This document shows, one piece after another, positions 28,658-37,656 of a stretch of 64,000 nucleotides of DNA. Below the pieces are notes generated by a model. The model was not told the DNA's origin. It did no database searches and worked only from the letters and a program-made list of their open reading frames with translations. The stretch lies in assembly GCA_963760375.1 (NCBI GenBank), contig CAVXCS010000003.1:1-64000 (forward strand), in the 5' to 3' direction. The position numbers were made by a program, and so were the translations under genes. The stretch is from Pelagihabitans sp963760375 (lineage in GTDB: Bacteria; Bacteroidota; Bacteroidia; Flavobacteriales; Flavobacteriaceae). Positions within the stretch are counted from its first letter, which is position 1, and each line of letters starts with the position of its first letter.

Positions 28658-28701
28658 CGAATTTCCCCATATGCAATGATACCTACAGCAACTTTTGTTA
28701 C
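28658..28701 (-). promoter_or_regulatory. Box 2-like promoter of the DUF2202 gene
   Basis: GCAACTTTTGTTAC (28688-28701; one mismatch to GTAAC-N4-GTTAC) with a weak -7, GAAATTCG, on the minus strand at 28665-28658. Spacing is standard. Confidence 0.45.
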
Positions 28702-28706
28702 ACGGC

Positions 28707-28737
28707 AAAGGCACTTTCTTTATGGGAAAGTGCCTTT
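28707..28737 (-). terminator. Terminator after the Spy-like lipoprotein gene
   Basis: A perfect 12-bp stem (28707-28718 with 28726-28737) with a 7-base loop, 36 bp past the stop at 28773. The T-run is short on both strands. Confidence 0.55.
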
Positions 28738-28772
28738 TATCAACCAACCACTAAAAAATACCAAACAAAGAC

Positions 28773-29636
28773 CTATTTTATTTTTTCGACCAAAAGCCTC
28801 CATTGTTCTGGGGTCAAGGTTGATAAAACCATATCCCTGCAGTTGGTTTTCATCGTAACGACCTCTTTTCTCAACACTTCAATTTGATCGATTTTGGCCA
28901 GGATTTCTTCTTGGGCCCCTTTTTGCAGAGAGGCTTGGTATGTTTCCTTTTCCAAAGCGCTGATTTGGTTGGCCATTTCATCCATTTTGGGATGGTGGTC
29001 CGCAATCCAAGCATCAAAAATGGTTTTTTGCTCGGGGGTAATGCCCAATGTCCCGGCATCGCGGTTTATCGCCTGAATATAATTGGGAACGGGATTTACA
29101 TGCTGCATCACCTCCATCCTTTTGATTCGTTCTTTAAAGGGATGTTCGTTTTGGTATTTTAGTACCAAGGCATCCCATTGCTCGGGCAGTAAGGTATTCA
29201 TTATCAATTCCCTACATTGCAATTTGGTGGCCGCAATTTCTTTTCTAAGTTTTCCGGTTTCCCTTGCTTTCTCAAATAGGGCAACGGTATCTGCCTTTAA
29301 CATGGATAGGGAATGGATCTCTTTTTCAAGGGCCGCGAGCGCCTTCATTTCCGTTTCGATTTTTGAATGATTGCCCTTTCGCCATTCTGAAAGTATTTTC
29401 TCCTGTTCATCGTTGAGCCCAAGATCGTTTCGGGGTGCGGCAAGCACTTGCATAAAATTCGCCCCGGGATAATAATCCACGATGGCTTCTTCGCTTTTTC
29501 GGGCCATTTCCTGCGATGTGGTCTCGTCCTGCGGGTCGGCAACAGGCGCCGACTCAGGCTTATGTTTGCAGGATTGGAAGAATATCCCTGAAATGATAAG
29601 GGCTAAAGCGATGGGGGTTGTTTTGCGTATTTTCAT
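28773..29636 (-). CDS. Lipoprotein with two Spy/CpxP-like repeats
   Basis: 287 residues starting MKIRKTTPIALAL, lipobox IFFQSC. Two halves of about 110 residues repeat the same order: GLNDEQEKIL/GITPEQKTIF, an ALEKEIHSLS/ALEKETYQAS helix, LRKE, C-R-E-L/C-R-D-M, and LLPEQWDALV/LTPEQWRLLV. The LTPEQ-like motif and helical content recall periplasmic Spy/CpxP (LTxxQ) chaperones and metal-resistance proteins, here as an internal duplication. The frame is open to 29813, but only this start gives a lipoprotein signal and fits the Box 2 promoter. Confidence 0.72.
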   Translation of the reverse strand: MKIRKTTPIALALIISGIFFQSCKHKPESAPVADPQDETTSQEMARKSEEAIVDYYPGANFMQVLAAPRNDLGLNDEQEKILSEWRKGNHSKIETEMKALAALEKEIHSLSMLKADTVALFEKARETGKLRKEIAATKLQCRELIMNTLLPEQWDALVLKYQNEHPFKERIKRMEVMQHVNPVPNYIQAINRDAGTLGITPEQKTIFDAWIADHHPKMDEMANQISALEKETYQASLQKGAQEEILAKIDQIEVLRKEVVTMKTNCRDMVLSTLTPEQWRLLVEKIK

Positions 29637-29660
29637 GTCAATATGTTTTGGAATTATCGT

Positions 29661-29704
29661 TAAAATTAGTTCATGCCAAAGGACCCTACAGTCACTTTTG
29701 TTAC
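29661..29704 (-). promoter_or_regulatory. Box 2 promoter of the Spy-like lipoprotein gene
   Basis: GTCACTTTTGTTAC (29691-29704, one mismatch) with a -7-like TAATTTTA on the minus strand (29668-29661), standard spacing. It is divergent from the Box 2 promoter at 29841. Confidence 0.6.
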
Positions 29705-29840
29705 ACGGTAATGTTACTTCCCTATCTGGATAGAAACCTCCCGAATCAAACCTGTACAAAAAGACACGCCAATGGTGAATGTCTTGAGATTCGATAAAAC
29801 TTGGTTTAGTCATTTGCGAATGGATATATCAAGGGTTTCT

Positions 29841-29884
29841 GTAATGTATGTTACAGTGCAGCACCGCCCAAAACATTATATTCG
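29841..29884 (+). promoter_or_regulatory. Box 2 promoter of the thiosulfate dehydrogenase operon
   Basis: GTAATGTATGTTAC (29841-29854, one mismatch) with a -7-like TATATTCG (29877-29884), standard spacing; predicted start about 45 bases before the ATG. Confidence 0.6.
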
Positions 29885-29935
29885 TGCCATATTTTATCGC
29901 GTTTTTAAATACTTTCATCAACCCCTTTTAAACCT

Positions 29936-30967
29936 ATGGAAGCGTTACGGTCACTTATAAGAAAGCTTTTTTGGTTGTTCCTGACCGTGTTTTTGTTGAT
30001 TGCCACGGTGTTTATTGGCTTGTTTCGCTTTCCGGAGGGGTCATCTCCGATTCCGGCACCCCAACCCGATGTCGTTCTCAAGGAATGGCAGCCAAAAAAT
30101 GTACTGGAAGCATTGAGTACCATGGATTCCGAAGTGAAACTGGGTTATCTGTTGATCAAGGAAACGCCGGGTCAAATGGGCCCGTCCGCCGATAATCCCG
30201 AAATGCGTTTTAGCGGGAATCACCTGGCCTGTGCCAATTGTCATTTGAAGGAGGGTACGCAGGCAGGGTCCGCCTCATGGGTGGGCGTCATCGACCGGTT
30301 CCCCCAATTCGGAGGGCGTTCCAACAAGATAGGGACCATCGAGGATCGGATCAATGGATGCATGGAGCGCAGTATGAACGGAAAAAAACTTCCGCCCGAT
30401 TCTGAACCCATGAAAGCGATCGTGGCTTACATGGAATGGCTCGGGGTAGGATTGCCGGCAGACAGACGAAATGAATACATGGGTTATGCCGAAATGGAAA
30501 TACCAGAAAGGGCAGTCGACCTCCCGAAGGGAGAAGCCCTGTACATGAAGGAATGCATGGTCTGTCATGGGGAGAGCGGTCAAGGGATTCGTTTGGCGGA
30601 TGCCTCGGAAGGATACCTATATCCGCCCTTATGGGGCCCGGATAGTTACAACAATGGGGCAGGCATGCACCGGGTGATCACGGCAGCCGAATTCATCAAA
30701 GGGAATATGCCCTTTGGCCAAGCCACATGGGACAATCCCAAATTGACCGATGAGGAAGCCTTCGATGTGGCGGGATATATCAATAGCTTTGATCGCCCTG
30801 TAAAGGCAGGCACGGAAAATGATTATCCCGATAAAAAATTAAAACCGGTATCGACACCTTATGGCCCTTGGGCCGATGATTTTTCGGCCGAACAGCATAA
30901 ATTCGGTCCTTTTCAGCCGATTATGGAATTCTACAAAAGGCAATACGATATAACCAAGACCAAATGA
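29936..30967 (+). CDS. tsdA: Dihaem cytochrome c, thiosulfate dehydrogenase (TsdA) family
   Basis: 343 residues: an N-terminal membrane anchor (about 8-30) and two c-type haem sites, CANCH (99-103) and CMVCH (207-211). The region RINGCMERSMNG around Cys142 is the TsdA signature; in TsdA a Cys at this place ligates haem 1. Family members oxidise two thiosulfates to tetrathionate or run the reverse reaction. The neighbouring sulfide-oxidation genes fit a sulfur role. Its stop overlaps the next start (ATGA). The direction of catalysis is not predictable here. Confidence 0.8.
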   Translation: MEALRSLIRKLFWLFLTVFLLIATVFIGLFRFPEGSSPIPAPQPDVVLKEWQPKNVLEALSTMDSEVKLGYLLIKETPGQMGPSADNPEMRFSGNHLACANCHLKEGTQAGSASWVGVIDRFPQFGGRSNKIGTIEDRINGCMERSMNGKKLPPDSEPMKAIVAYMEWLGVGLPADRRNEYMGYAEMEIPERAVDLPKGEALYMKECMVCHGESGQGIRLADASEGYLYPPLWGPDSYNNGAGMHRVITAAEFIKGNMPFGQATWDNPKLTDEEAFDVAGYINSFDRPVKAGTENDYPDKKLKPVSTPYGPWADDFSAEQHKFGPFQPIMEFYKRQYDITKTK

Positions 30968-32313
30968 AACCAACCCTTGCCCTTGCTTCCCTGTTATGCC
31001 TGATGTCGAATTTCGCCCTGTCCCAGGATAAGGTCGAAACAAAAGATAAAGGGAAGCTGTCCGGACAATGGAGAACCTATTTCATGGGGACAGTCAACAA
31101 CGGAAATTTAAAGGATTTTTATGCGCTGGCTTCCGGTGGCAAGATCAAGTATCAATATTCGTTCAATGACAAATTGGAACTGGGGGCAGCGGTTTACAAT
31201 GCCACCAACCTGGGTCTACAAGATCTTACGCTGGCCGATCCAACAACCGGTAGGTTGAGCCGTTATGAAGAAGGTCTGTTCAATAGGCTCGACCTTGCCA
31301 ACGATGCGGTATTCTTATTGGGGGAGCTATATGCAAAAGTCAAAATACCGAAACATGAATTCACCTTGGGTCGAATGAAAGTAAACTCCCCTTTGCTGAA
31401 CCCCCAGGACGGAAGGATGATACCCACTCTTGTACAAGGTCTCTGGTACGGCTATCGACCCAACACCTCCAATGTCTTGCAATTTGGGGTGTTTAACCAA
31501 ATAGCCCCCCGATCGACCGGTGGATTTTACGGCATAGGGGAAAGTATCGGCACTTACCCTGTGGGGAGGAACCCGGCGGGCCAAACAAGTGGCTATGCGG
31601 GGAACACCGATTCCGATTATTTGGTCTTGTTCAATACGGAATTGAAGGTCACGGAAACCGTTCGACTCGATTTTTGGAACTTGTATGCAGACAATGTTTC
31701 GAACAGCACCTATTTGAGGCCCAAAATGCAGTTGAACCAAAAATGGAACCTGGAAATGGAATGGTTGCACCAAAACAAAGTGGGCAATGGGGGCAATGCC
31801 GTTGATTCATTGCGCTATTTTACGAGCAAATCTTCAGACATTTTGGGCATTAGGATGAATTATCGATCGAATAGATCGGAAATCTCCCTGGCCTATAACA
31901 GGATTTTCGCCCATGGGCAATTTCTTTCGCCCCGGGAATGGGGAAGGGAAGACCTGTTCAGTTTTCAGAAAAGGGAACGCAGCGAGGGGTCTGGAGACAA
32001 CCATGCCTTGGTCTTATACTATGACGATCACTTTGGCCTTGGCAAAGGCAAGGACCAAATTCAAGGTATTTTCAGTGTTGGCAAACATTGGAAGCCCTCT
32101 GTTTTAGATCCCCGATTGAACAAATATGCCATTCCGGACTATACCCATATCAACATTGACCTGTTTTTTAAGTTTGAAAAGCTAAAGAACCTTCAACCCG
32201 AACTGTTGTTGGTGACGAAGATCGCCAATGGCGACTTCCCCGATAATCCGAATTATTACTTCAACAAGACCGATATGTTCCATATCGATATCATTTTGAA
32301 TTACAATTTTTAG
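30964..32313 (+). CDS. Outer membrane porin-like beta-barrel
   Basis: 449 residues: signal peptide (LALASLLCLMSNFALSQ), many amphipathic strands with aromatic girdles, and a C-terminal strand ending in Phe (DIILNYNF). It overlaps tsdA by 4 bp, so the two are translationally coupled. A channel for thiosulfate or tetrathionate is a plausible guess from context, nothing more. Confidence 0.7.
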   Translation: MKPTLALASLLCLMSNFALSQDKVETKDKGKLSGQWRTYFMGTVNNGNLKDFYALASGGKIKYQYSFNDKLELGAAVYNATNLGLQDLTLADPTTGRLSRYEEGLFNRLDLANDAVFLLGELYAKVKIPKHEFTLGRMKVNSPLLNPQDGRMIPTLVQGLWYGYRPNTSNVLQFGVFNQIAPRSTGGFYGIGESIGTYPVGRNPAGQTSGYAGNTDSDYLVLFNTELKVTETVRLDFWNLYADNVSNSTYLRPKMQLNQKWNLEMEWLHQNKVGNGGNAVDSLRYFTSKSSDILGIRMNYRSNRSEISLAYNRIFAHGQFLSPREWGREDLFSFQKRERSEGSGDNHALVLYYDDHFGLGKGKDQIQGIFSVGKHWKPSVLDPRLNKYAIPDYTHINIDLFFKFEKLKNLQPELLLVTKIANGDFPDNPNYYFNKTDMFHIDIILNYNF

Positions 32314-32334
32314 CATTGCAAAAAGGTTCAAAAA

Positions 32335-32363
32335 AAAGATGGAACCTGTATGGTTCCATCTTT
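32335..32363. terminator. Bidirectional terminator between the porin-like gene and sqr
   Basis: A perfect 12-bp stem AAAGATGGAACC/GGTTCCATCTTT (32335-32346, 32352-32363) with a 5-base loop, flanked by an A-run on the left and T residues on the right, between two convergent genes. Confidence 0.8.
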
Positions 32364-32389
32364 CGCATGATAAGGGGGAAAGAAGGGGA

Positions 32390-33652
32390 TTAAACGTCCT
32401 GACCTTTCATCATTTTATTCCAGTACAGATAGGGGAGTATATATTTTTTAAGGATCCAAAGCCTCCAATGCTCCTTGGCGCTGTCAAAGACCAGCATCTG
32501 CTTTAATTTGGGGTCGGGCGTAAAATTGTTTTGATAGTCGAATTCCCCGAGGACCATTTTGCCATAACCGGTGACCAGGGGGCAAGACGAATACCCGTTG
32601 TAAGATTTATTGCTGGCTTCTTGGTGATCCATCAGTTTCATGAGGTTGTCTACCACTACCGGCACTTGCTTTCTGATCGCCGCCCCCGTTTTGGCCGTGG
32701 GCAGTGCCGCAACATCGCCCAACCCAAAAATATTGGTGAAATGGTTGTGCTGCATCGAATGGTGGTCAACATCGAGCCATCCGGCATCATTCACCAAAAC
32801 CGATTCTTTCACAAACTTGGGCGCTGTTTGGGGAGGCGCTAGGTGCAACATGTCGAAAGGGATCTCGATTACGGCCTCCCCGGTCATTTTTTCTCCCAAG
32901 GGATTGTTCTCGGCGATCACACTTTGATTTTCACCCGTTGCCGTGTTTTTGAAGTAGATTATCTTCTTCTCCGCGTCTATTTTAAAGGGGGCATAAAAGG
33001 GTTTGAAATGGATGTCGTAACGTTCGAGGACCTTTGTCAGGGTGGTCTTTATTTCCTTCACGCCGAAAATGACCGATCCCGGGGTGGCAAAGATGACATT
33101 GGTTTTCTTGGCCAGCCCATGTTTTCTGAAATAATCGGCCGCCAAATAGGCAGTTTTCTGAGGCGCGCCCCCACACTTGATGGGTGTGGTGGGTTGGGTA
33201 AATACGGCGTTGCCGCCCTTGAAATTTTTGATGACCTCCCAGGTATGTTTGGGGTCGGTATAATTACTGCATACCACGCCCTTGCCGATGGCTTCCGTTA
33301 GGCCTTCGATGAGCGAAGTATCCATCACCAGACCTGGGGCGACCACCAAATAATCATAGGTGATCGTGCCGGTTGACTTGGTGGTTACCGCATTTTTTTT
33401 GGGGTCGAAGCCGGTGGCATAGTCCTTGATCCAATTGACCCCTTTGGGCATCACCGAGGCCATGGGCCTGGCGGTTTTATCGTAGTCATAAGTGCCTGCG
33501 CCCACCAGGGTCCAAGCAGGTTGATAGTAGTGCGTATCGGCCGGCTCAATGATGGCGATGTCCAAACTTTTATTGCGCTTCAGGAGTTGCGCGGCCGTCA
33601 TGATGCCCGCGGTTCCCCCGCCTATAATGAGAATTTGATGATGTGCTTTCAT
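32390..33652 (-). CDS. sqr: Sulfide:quinone oxidoreductase (type II-like)
   Basis: 420 residues of the FAD disulfide-reductase fold: N-terminal dinucleotide site IIGGGTAGIMTAAQLL and the C-terminal FAD segment IFGLGDVAALPTAKTG. The redox cysteines of the SQR family are seen at Cys160 (PIKCGGAPQK) and Cys357 (SSCPLVTGYGK). It oxidises sulfide at the membrane, passing electrons to quinone and sulfane sulfur to an acceptor. Gene neighbours (persulfide dioxygenase, rhodanese, TauE) support the call. A Box 2 promoter precedes it. Confidence 0.9.
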   Translation of the reverse strand: MKAHHQILIIGGGTAGIMTAAQLLKRNKSLDIAIIEPADTHYYQPAWTLVGAGTYDYDKTARPMASVMPKGVNWIKDYATGFDPKKNAVTTKSTGTITYDYLVVAPGLVMDTSLIEGLTEAIGKGVVCSNYTDPKHTWEVIKNFKGGNAVFTQPTTPIKCGGAPQKTAYLAADYFRKHGLAKKTNVIFATPGSVIFGVKEIKTTLTKVLERYDIHFKPFYAPFKIDAEKKIIYFKNTATGENQSVIAENNPLGEKMTGEAVIEIPFDMLHLAPPQTAPKFVKESVLVNDAGWLDVDHHSMQHNHFTNIFGLGDVAALPTAKTGAAIRKQVPVVVDNLMKLMDHQEASNKSYNGYSSCPLVTGYGKMVLGEFDYQNNFTPDPKLKQMLVFDSAKEHWRLWILKKYILPYLYWNKMMKGQDV

Positions 33653-33695
33653 GGGTTCTTTTGTTATTGTTTGTCGATTGTTTTCTTAATGTTTT

Positions 33696-33739
33696 TAAAG
33701 TTAAGGAAGCCTTCCTTGATTTTCAGTAACTTAGGTTAC
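33696..33739 (-). promoter_or_regulatory. Box 2 promoter of sqr
   Basis: GTAACTTAGGTTAC (33726-33739) with -7-like TAACTTTA on the minus strand (33703-33696), standard spacing. Confidence 0.7.
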
Positions 33740-33771
33740 ACAGCCCATAGTATTTTAAAAAATAGGTGGGG

Positions 33772-34482
33772 TCAGGATTCTAAAAGAAGCTTTCCGCTTT
33801 GGTCTGAGAGGATAAAGTCAGCGGCCATTTTGGCGTGTAATCGGGTAGTGGCCAGTAGGGGCAGGGCTCCCTCTTCGGGCCCTATCAGCAGTGGAAGTTC
33901 CGTACAGCCCAAAATAATGCCATCGGCACCCTTTTCCTTAAGCGATCGTATCTGTTCCAAAAAGAAGGTTTTGGCCTCGGGGGTAAACTTTCCTTGGGTC
34001 AGTTCGTTGGAAACATATTGATGGCAGGTATCGATATATTCGGCTTCCGGTATAATCGTCTCGATGCCATGGTTTTTTTTGAGCTGGGTCTGGATAAAAC
34101 CTTTGGTCATGGTGGGCCTGTTCCCCAAAAGCCCCAGTCTTTTGAGTCCCAAACGGGCGGCCTCGCGCCCTGTTGCGTCAGCGATGTGCAGGATGGGAAT
34201 TTTGATTTTGGGTTGCACAAAATCATAGACCATATGTGGGGTATTGGCACAGATAACGATGGCCCGTGCCCCGGCATTTTGCAATATTGTGGCCACCTCC
34301 AGGTAGGTGTCGTTGATTTTCTTTACCTCCTGCGCCCGCATCAATTCAATGTTCAGGCTGAAAAGTATCAGGGGCGGGTTGCCCTGCGGCCCAATGGTTT
34401 CGCCTACCATCTCGTTGATCATTCTATAATAAACGATGGTGGAATGCCACGACGTGCCGCCAATAAGTCCGATTAGCCTCAA
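33772..34482 (-). CDS. Aspartate/glutamate racemase family protein
   Basis: 236 residues of the YgeA/RacX type. The two catalytic regions are VICANTPHMVYD and ILGCTELPLLI, both with Cys, and the N-terminus has GLIGGTSWHSTIVYY. It should interconvert L- and D-Asp or related amino acids, independent of PLP. It begins 25 bp after the cytochrome gene and so is probably co-transcribed, an unusual partnership. Confidence 0.85.
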   Translation of the reverse strand: MRLIGLIGGTSWHSTIVYYRMINEMVGETIGPQGNPPLILFSLNIELMRAQEVKKINDTYLEVATILQNAGARAIVICANTPHMVYDFVQPKIKIPILHIADATGREAARLGLKRLGLLGNRPTMTKGFIQTQLKKNHGIETIIPEAEYIDTCHQYVSNELTQGKFTPEAKTFFLEQIRSLKEKGADGIILGCTELPLLIGPEEGALPLLATTRLHAKMAADFILSDQSGKLLLES

Positions 34483-34507
34483 ATCCTTTTCATTTTAGAG
34501 GGGCTCA

Positions 34508-35506
34508 TTAAGGGTTGTTTTCATCGAAGACGATGCTCCAAATGCCCCTGACCTGGTTCACATCATACCCTACGGCCAGGTCTTTTGGGTAAAGTTTCTT
34601 CAAGGTGGCCATGGTGGCCGGTGCGATTTGTTCATCAGGGGTTCCATGACATTGCAGGCACATGGCGTTGGTGGTGATGGGGTAATAAAAATGCACCTCC
34701 CCTTCGACGGTATTTACAATAGGTTCGACTTCCCCGCCCGTTGCCAAGGCCTTTTTAAAAGAATCGATGTAGCCCAATTCTTCCGAACTGGCCTTATTCT
34801 TGGGATTTCTTGGTTTATCCGATACCCTTTTGATGACCGCATTGTTCATTATCGACACACTGTCGGTTAGTCCGGTAGCCTCGTTATGGCAGAAACCAAT
34901 GGCCCCTACCGTACCTTTTTCCTGAACGGCCTTCATCAAATTTGAGCCCAATTGGCTTTTCGCGGCCGATGCATAATCGAGCCCCATCTTGGTATACCGG
35001 GCCTGGGCCCTTTTTGCGGCCATACCCATGCCCTTGTTTTTTCCTTTTTGCTTCCCGTATTGCTCTTGGTAGCGGCCGTCGTACCAAGTGGGTTTCTCAA
35101 TGTCATAATCATAAAGGTACGCGGCAACCTGGGCAAGGGCATCTTCCGGATAGGGCATATAGGGCATGGTGCCAAATTGTTTATGGGCACCGGGCATTTT
35201 GGTTTCTTGTTCAGGATCGTTCATCCATCGGATGAGGTCTTCCGTAAACGTTTCCTTGGTGGTATTCGAATCGATATAATGACGTTTGATGGCCACCATG
35301 GGCGGTGCGATCATCGCCTCTTGGGAGGCTTTGGGATTATGGCATTGATAACATTCCGTTTCCAAGACCCTTTTGCCGGGATGCGTATCTTTATCCTGTA
35401 CCGTTTCTTGCCAGGCATCGGATACGATGGGTACCGGATCCGATTTCGTGTTTTCCCTACAATTGACGAGGACCAAAAAAACAAGCAGCGATGCGATACG
35501 TTTCAT
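34508..35506 (-). CDS. Haem c protein with DUF3365 (Tll0287-like) domain
   Basis: 332 residues from MKRIASLLV, with a lipobox (LVLVNC). The N-terminal part is a small cytochrome c domain with CYQCH near residue 53; the C-terminal part (about 170-330) resembles DUF3365, with GFCHNEA and the haem site CLQCHGT. It is a membrane-anchored periplasmic redox or sensor protein. The fusion of a separate cytochrome c domain to DUF3365 is notable. The frame is open to 35533, but this start gives a proper lipoprotein signal. Confidence 0.78.
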   Translation of the reverse strand: MKRIASLLVFLVLVNCRENTKSDPVPIVSDAWQETVQDKDTHPGKRVLETECYQCHNPKASQEAMIAPPMVAIKRHYIDSNTTKETFTEDLIRWMNDPEQETKMPGAHKQFGTMPYMPYPEDALAQVAAYLYDYDIEKPTWYDGRYQEQYGKQKGKNKGMGMAAKRAQARYTKMGLDYASAAKSQLGSNLMKAVQEKGTVGAIGFCHNEATGLTDSVSIMNNAVIKRVSDKPRNPKNKASSEELGYIDSFKKALATGGEVEPIVNTVEGEVHFYYPITTNAMCLQCHGTPDEQIAPATMATLKKLYPKDLAVGYDVNQVRGIWSIVFDENNP

Positions 35507-35609
35507 AATTTCCAGATTTTGATAGGGTACCATGACCGAGGTATCGACATAGGATTACCCCAGTGTTCTCCAAACCCTTTGAAGTCGGTTCATCGGCAAA
35601 GGTGAAAAA

Positions 35610-35981
35610 TTACATTCGCCCTGCCAAAGCCGATTCGTTGTTCCATCTTTGGTAACCGCCTTTCAGGTCATAAATTTCTGAAAATCCCATCGCCAACAAT
35701 CTCTTTGCTGCATTTTTGCTCCGAGATCCCGATCGGCAATAGAGGTAAACCGGTTTGTTCTTGTTCAATTTCTCAAAGGATTTATTAAAATTCGCCCCAT
35801 CGAAAAAATCGATGTTGAGGGCATTTTTGATATGGCCACTGCGATACTCACGGGCCGTGCGCACATCCACGAGTTGCACTTTTTTCCCGGAAACCGCGGT
35901 AGCATAGGCCATGGGGTCCAATATTTTGATTTTATCCGACGGTGCTTGTTTTGTTCCGAATAAGTTACTGAAAAACGACAT
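35610..35981 (-). CDS. Single-domain rhodanese
   Basis: 123 residues from MSFFSNLFG. One rhodanese domain with the active loop YCRSGSRS carrying the catalytic Cys and the cluster IYDLKGGYQRWN near the end. It carries or transfers sulfane sulfur, probably from SQR products. The open frame extends to 36029, but the upstream residues lie in a leader beside a terminator. Confidence 0.88.
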   Translation of the reverse strand: MSFFSNLFGTKQAPSDKIKILDPMAYATAVSGKKVQLVDVRTAREYRSGHIKNALNIDFFDGANFNKSFEKLNKNKPVYLYCRSGSRSKNAAKRLLAMGFSEIYDLKGGYQRWNNESALAGRM

Positions 35982-36017
35982 ATAATCCTGTATTGAGGTT
36001 CTTTGGCGGTAATGAAA

Positions 36018-36050
36018 GGGAAACGGCACCTATTACGATAACCGTTTCCC
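36018..36050 (-). terminator. Hairpin between the persulfide dioxygenase and rhodanese genes
   Basis: A perfect 9-bp stem GGGAAACGG/CCGTTTCCC (36018-36026, 36042-36050), loop of 15, with TTTCATT following on the minus strand. It would end or attenuate transcription from 37533. Confidence 0.5.
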
Positions 36051-36117
36051 TAAACAACCAACCTAACAAAACCAATTTATTTTACAAATTTTTTTGGTGT
36101 AAATCCGTGCTTGCGCC

Positions 36118-37533
36118 CTATAGCATGGTAGTAGGCTCCACATATTTCGATTTTTTGATATCTGTTTTCTTCAACGCGTCGAACCCGCCGATCACATCCA
36201 CAAAATCTTCCCAGCCTCTTTGCTTGAGGATCGATGCGGCAACCATGCTGCGATATCCCCCTGCACAATGCAATACGAAAGGTTTGTCTTTCGGGAATTG
36301 CGATAAATGCTGGTTGATCTCATTCAAGGGAACGTTGATGGCACCGATGACGTGCTCCGAATCGAACTCGCTCTTTTTTCTAACGTCAATGACCAAAACG
36401 TCATTGGTTCTGTATTTCTTTCCAAAAGCCTCGGGCGTGATCCTATCCACGTTTTCAAAGGGTTTCTTGGCTTTTTTCCAGCTTTCGAAACCGCCCTCTA
36501 AAAATCCTACGGTTCGGTCGTAACCCACCCTCGATAAACGGGTGATGGCCTCTTCCTCCTTGCCCGGATAAGTGATCAAAAGGATGGGCTGTTTCACATC
36601 GGGGATCATTTCCCCTACCCATTGGGCGAAACTGCCCTCGAGCCCGATGTTGACACTGTTGGGGACAAAGCCTTTGGCAAAGTCCTCGGCATCCCGGGTA
36701 TCCAACATCAACGCATCGGTTTCATTGGCGACCGCTTCGAATGCCTCGGGCGATAAAGGTTTTTCGCCACGCTCCATAACCGTATCGAGACTTTCGTAAC
36801 CCTTGATGTTCATCAGCACATTCTGCGGAAAATATCCCGGAGGTGCGGTCAAACCGGTCAAAAGTTCTTTGATGAACTCTTCTTTGGTCATATCTGGTCT
36901 GAGGGCATAGTTCGTTTTCTTTTGATGGCCCAGGGTATCGGAGGTTTCCTTGCTCATTTTCTTGCCACAGGCAGATCCTGCACCATGGTTGGGATATACG
37001 ATAAGGTCGTCGGACAAGGGCATTATTTTGTTTCTCAGGGAATCGTACAAGTACCCGGCCAATTTTTCCTCGGTAAGTTCCGACACCACGTGTTGTGCCA
37101 AATCGGGTCTTCCCACATCCCCAATAAATAGGGTATCCCCGGTAATGATGCCATGTTCTTTCCCGTTTTCATCGATCAACAGGTAAGTGGTGCTTTCCAT
37201 GGTGTGTCCCGGTGTATGCAATACCTTGACCTTATAGTCGCCCACTTTGAAAATTTGGTTGTCTTTTGCGACCAAAGCTTCATATCCGGGCTTCGCGGTA
37301 GGCCCGAATACGATTTGGGCTCCCGTTTTTTTCTGCAGGTCGAGATGGCCACTGACAAAGTCGGCATGAAAATGGGTTTCAAAAACATAAGTTATCTTGG
37401 CCTTATCTTTCTTGGCCCTATCGATATAGGGCTGTACCTCACGTAGGGGGTCAAATATGGCAGCTTCTCCCTTGCTTTCCAAATAATAGGCCGCGTGGGC
37501 CAAACATCCGGTGTATATCTGTTCTATCTTCAT
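36118..37533 (-). CDS. Persulfide dioxygenase-rhodanese fusion (BLA-rhodanese)
   Basis: 471 residues: an ETHE1-like metallo-beta-lactamase domain (1-250; THFHADFVSGH with the metal ligands, HTPGHTMES) and two rhodanese domains. The first (about 265-360) has no catalytic Cys in its loop; the second (about 370-465) has VLHCAGGYRS. The enzyme oxidises the persulfide made by SQR to sulfite, and its rhodanese end can convert sulfite and persulfide to thiosulfate. It is preceded by a Box 2 promoter. Confidence 0.9.
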   Translation of the reverse strand: MKIEQIYTGCLAHAAYYLESKGEAAIFDPLREVQPYIDRAKKDKAKITYVFETHFHADFVSGHLDLQKKTGAQIVFGPTAKPGYEALVAKDNQIFKVGDYKVKVLHTPGHTMESTTYLLIDENGKEHGIITGDTLFIGDVGRPDLAQHVVSELTEEKLAGYLYDSLRNKIMPLSDDLIVYPNHGAGSACGKKMSKETSDTLGHQKKTNYALRPDMTKEEFIKELLTGLTAPPGYFPQNVLMNIKGYESLDTVMERGEKPLSPEAFEAVANETDALMLDTRDAEDFAKGFVPNSVNIGLEGSFAQWVGEMIPDVKQPILLITYPGKEEEAITRLSRVGYDRTVGFLEGGFESWKKAKKPFENVDRITPEAFGKKYRTNDVLVIDVRKKSEFDSEHVIGAINVPLNEINQHLSQFPKDKPFVLHCAGGYRSMVAASILKQRGWEDFVDVIGGFDALKKTDIKKSKYVEPTTML

Positions 37534-37559
37534 TTTATTATAATTTTTGATTTATAGGT

Positions 37560-37603
37560 TAAATGTAAGGACGGTTAAAAACCTGTACAGTAACATTGGT
37601 TAC
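37560..37603 (-). promoter_or_regulatory. Box 2 promoter of the persulfide dioxygenase gene
   Basis: GTAACATTGGTTAC (37590-37603) with -7-like TACATTTA on the minus strand (37567-37560), standard spacing; predicted start about 20 bases before the ATG. Confidence 0.72.
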
Positions 37604-37656
37604 AAAACTCGAAGTTTATCATGGTCAAGCGCATGATGAAGATCAGTTTTTCGAAT

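Noticed and set aside
35506..35610. Possible Box 2 before the cytochrome-DUF3365 gene (GTAATCCTATGTC)
   Set aside because: Half-sites are wrongly spaced and there is no -7 element at the right distance.
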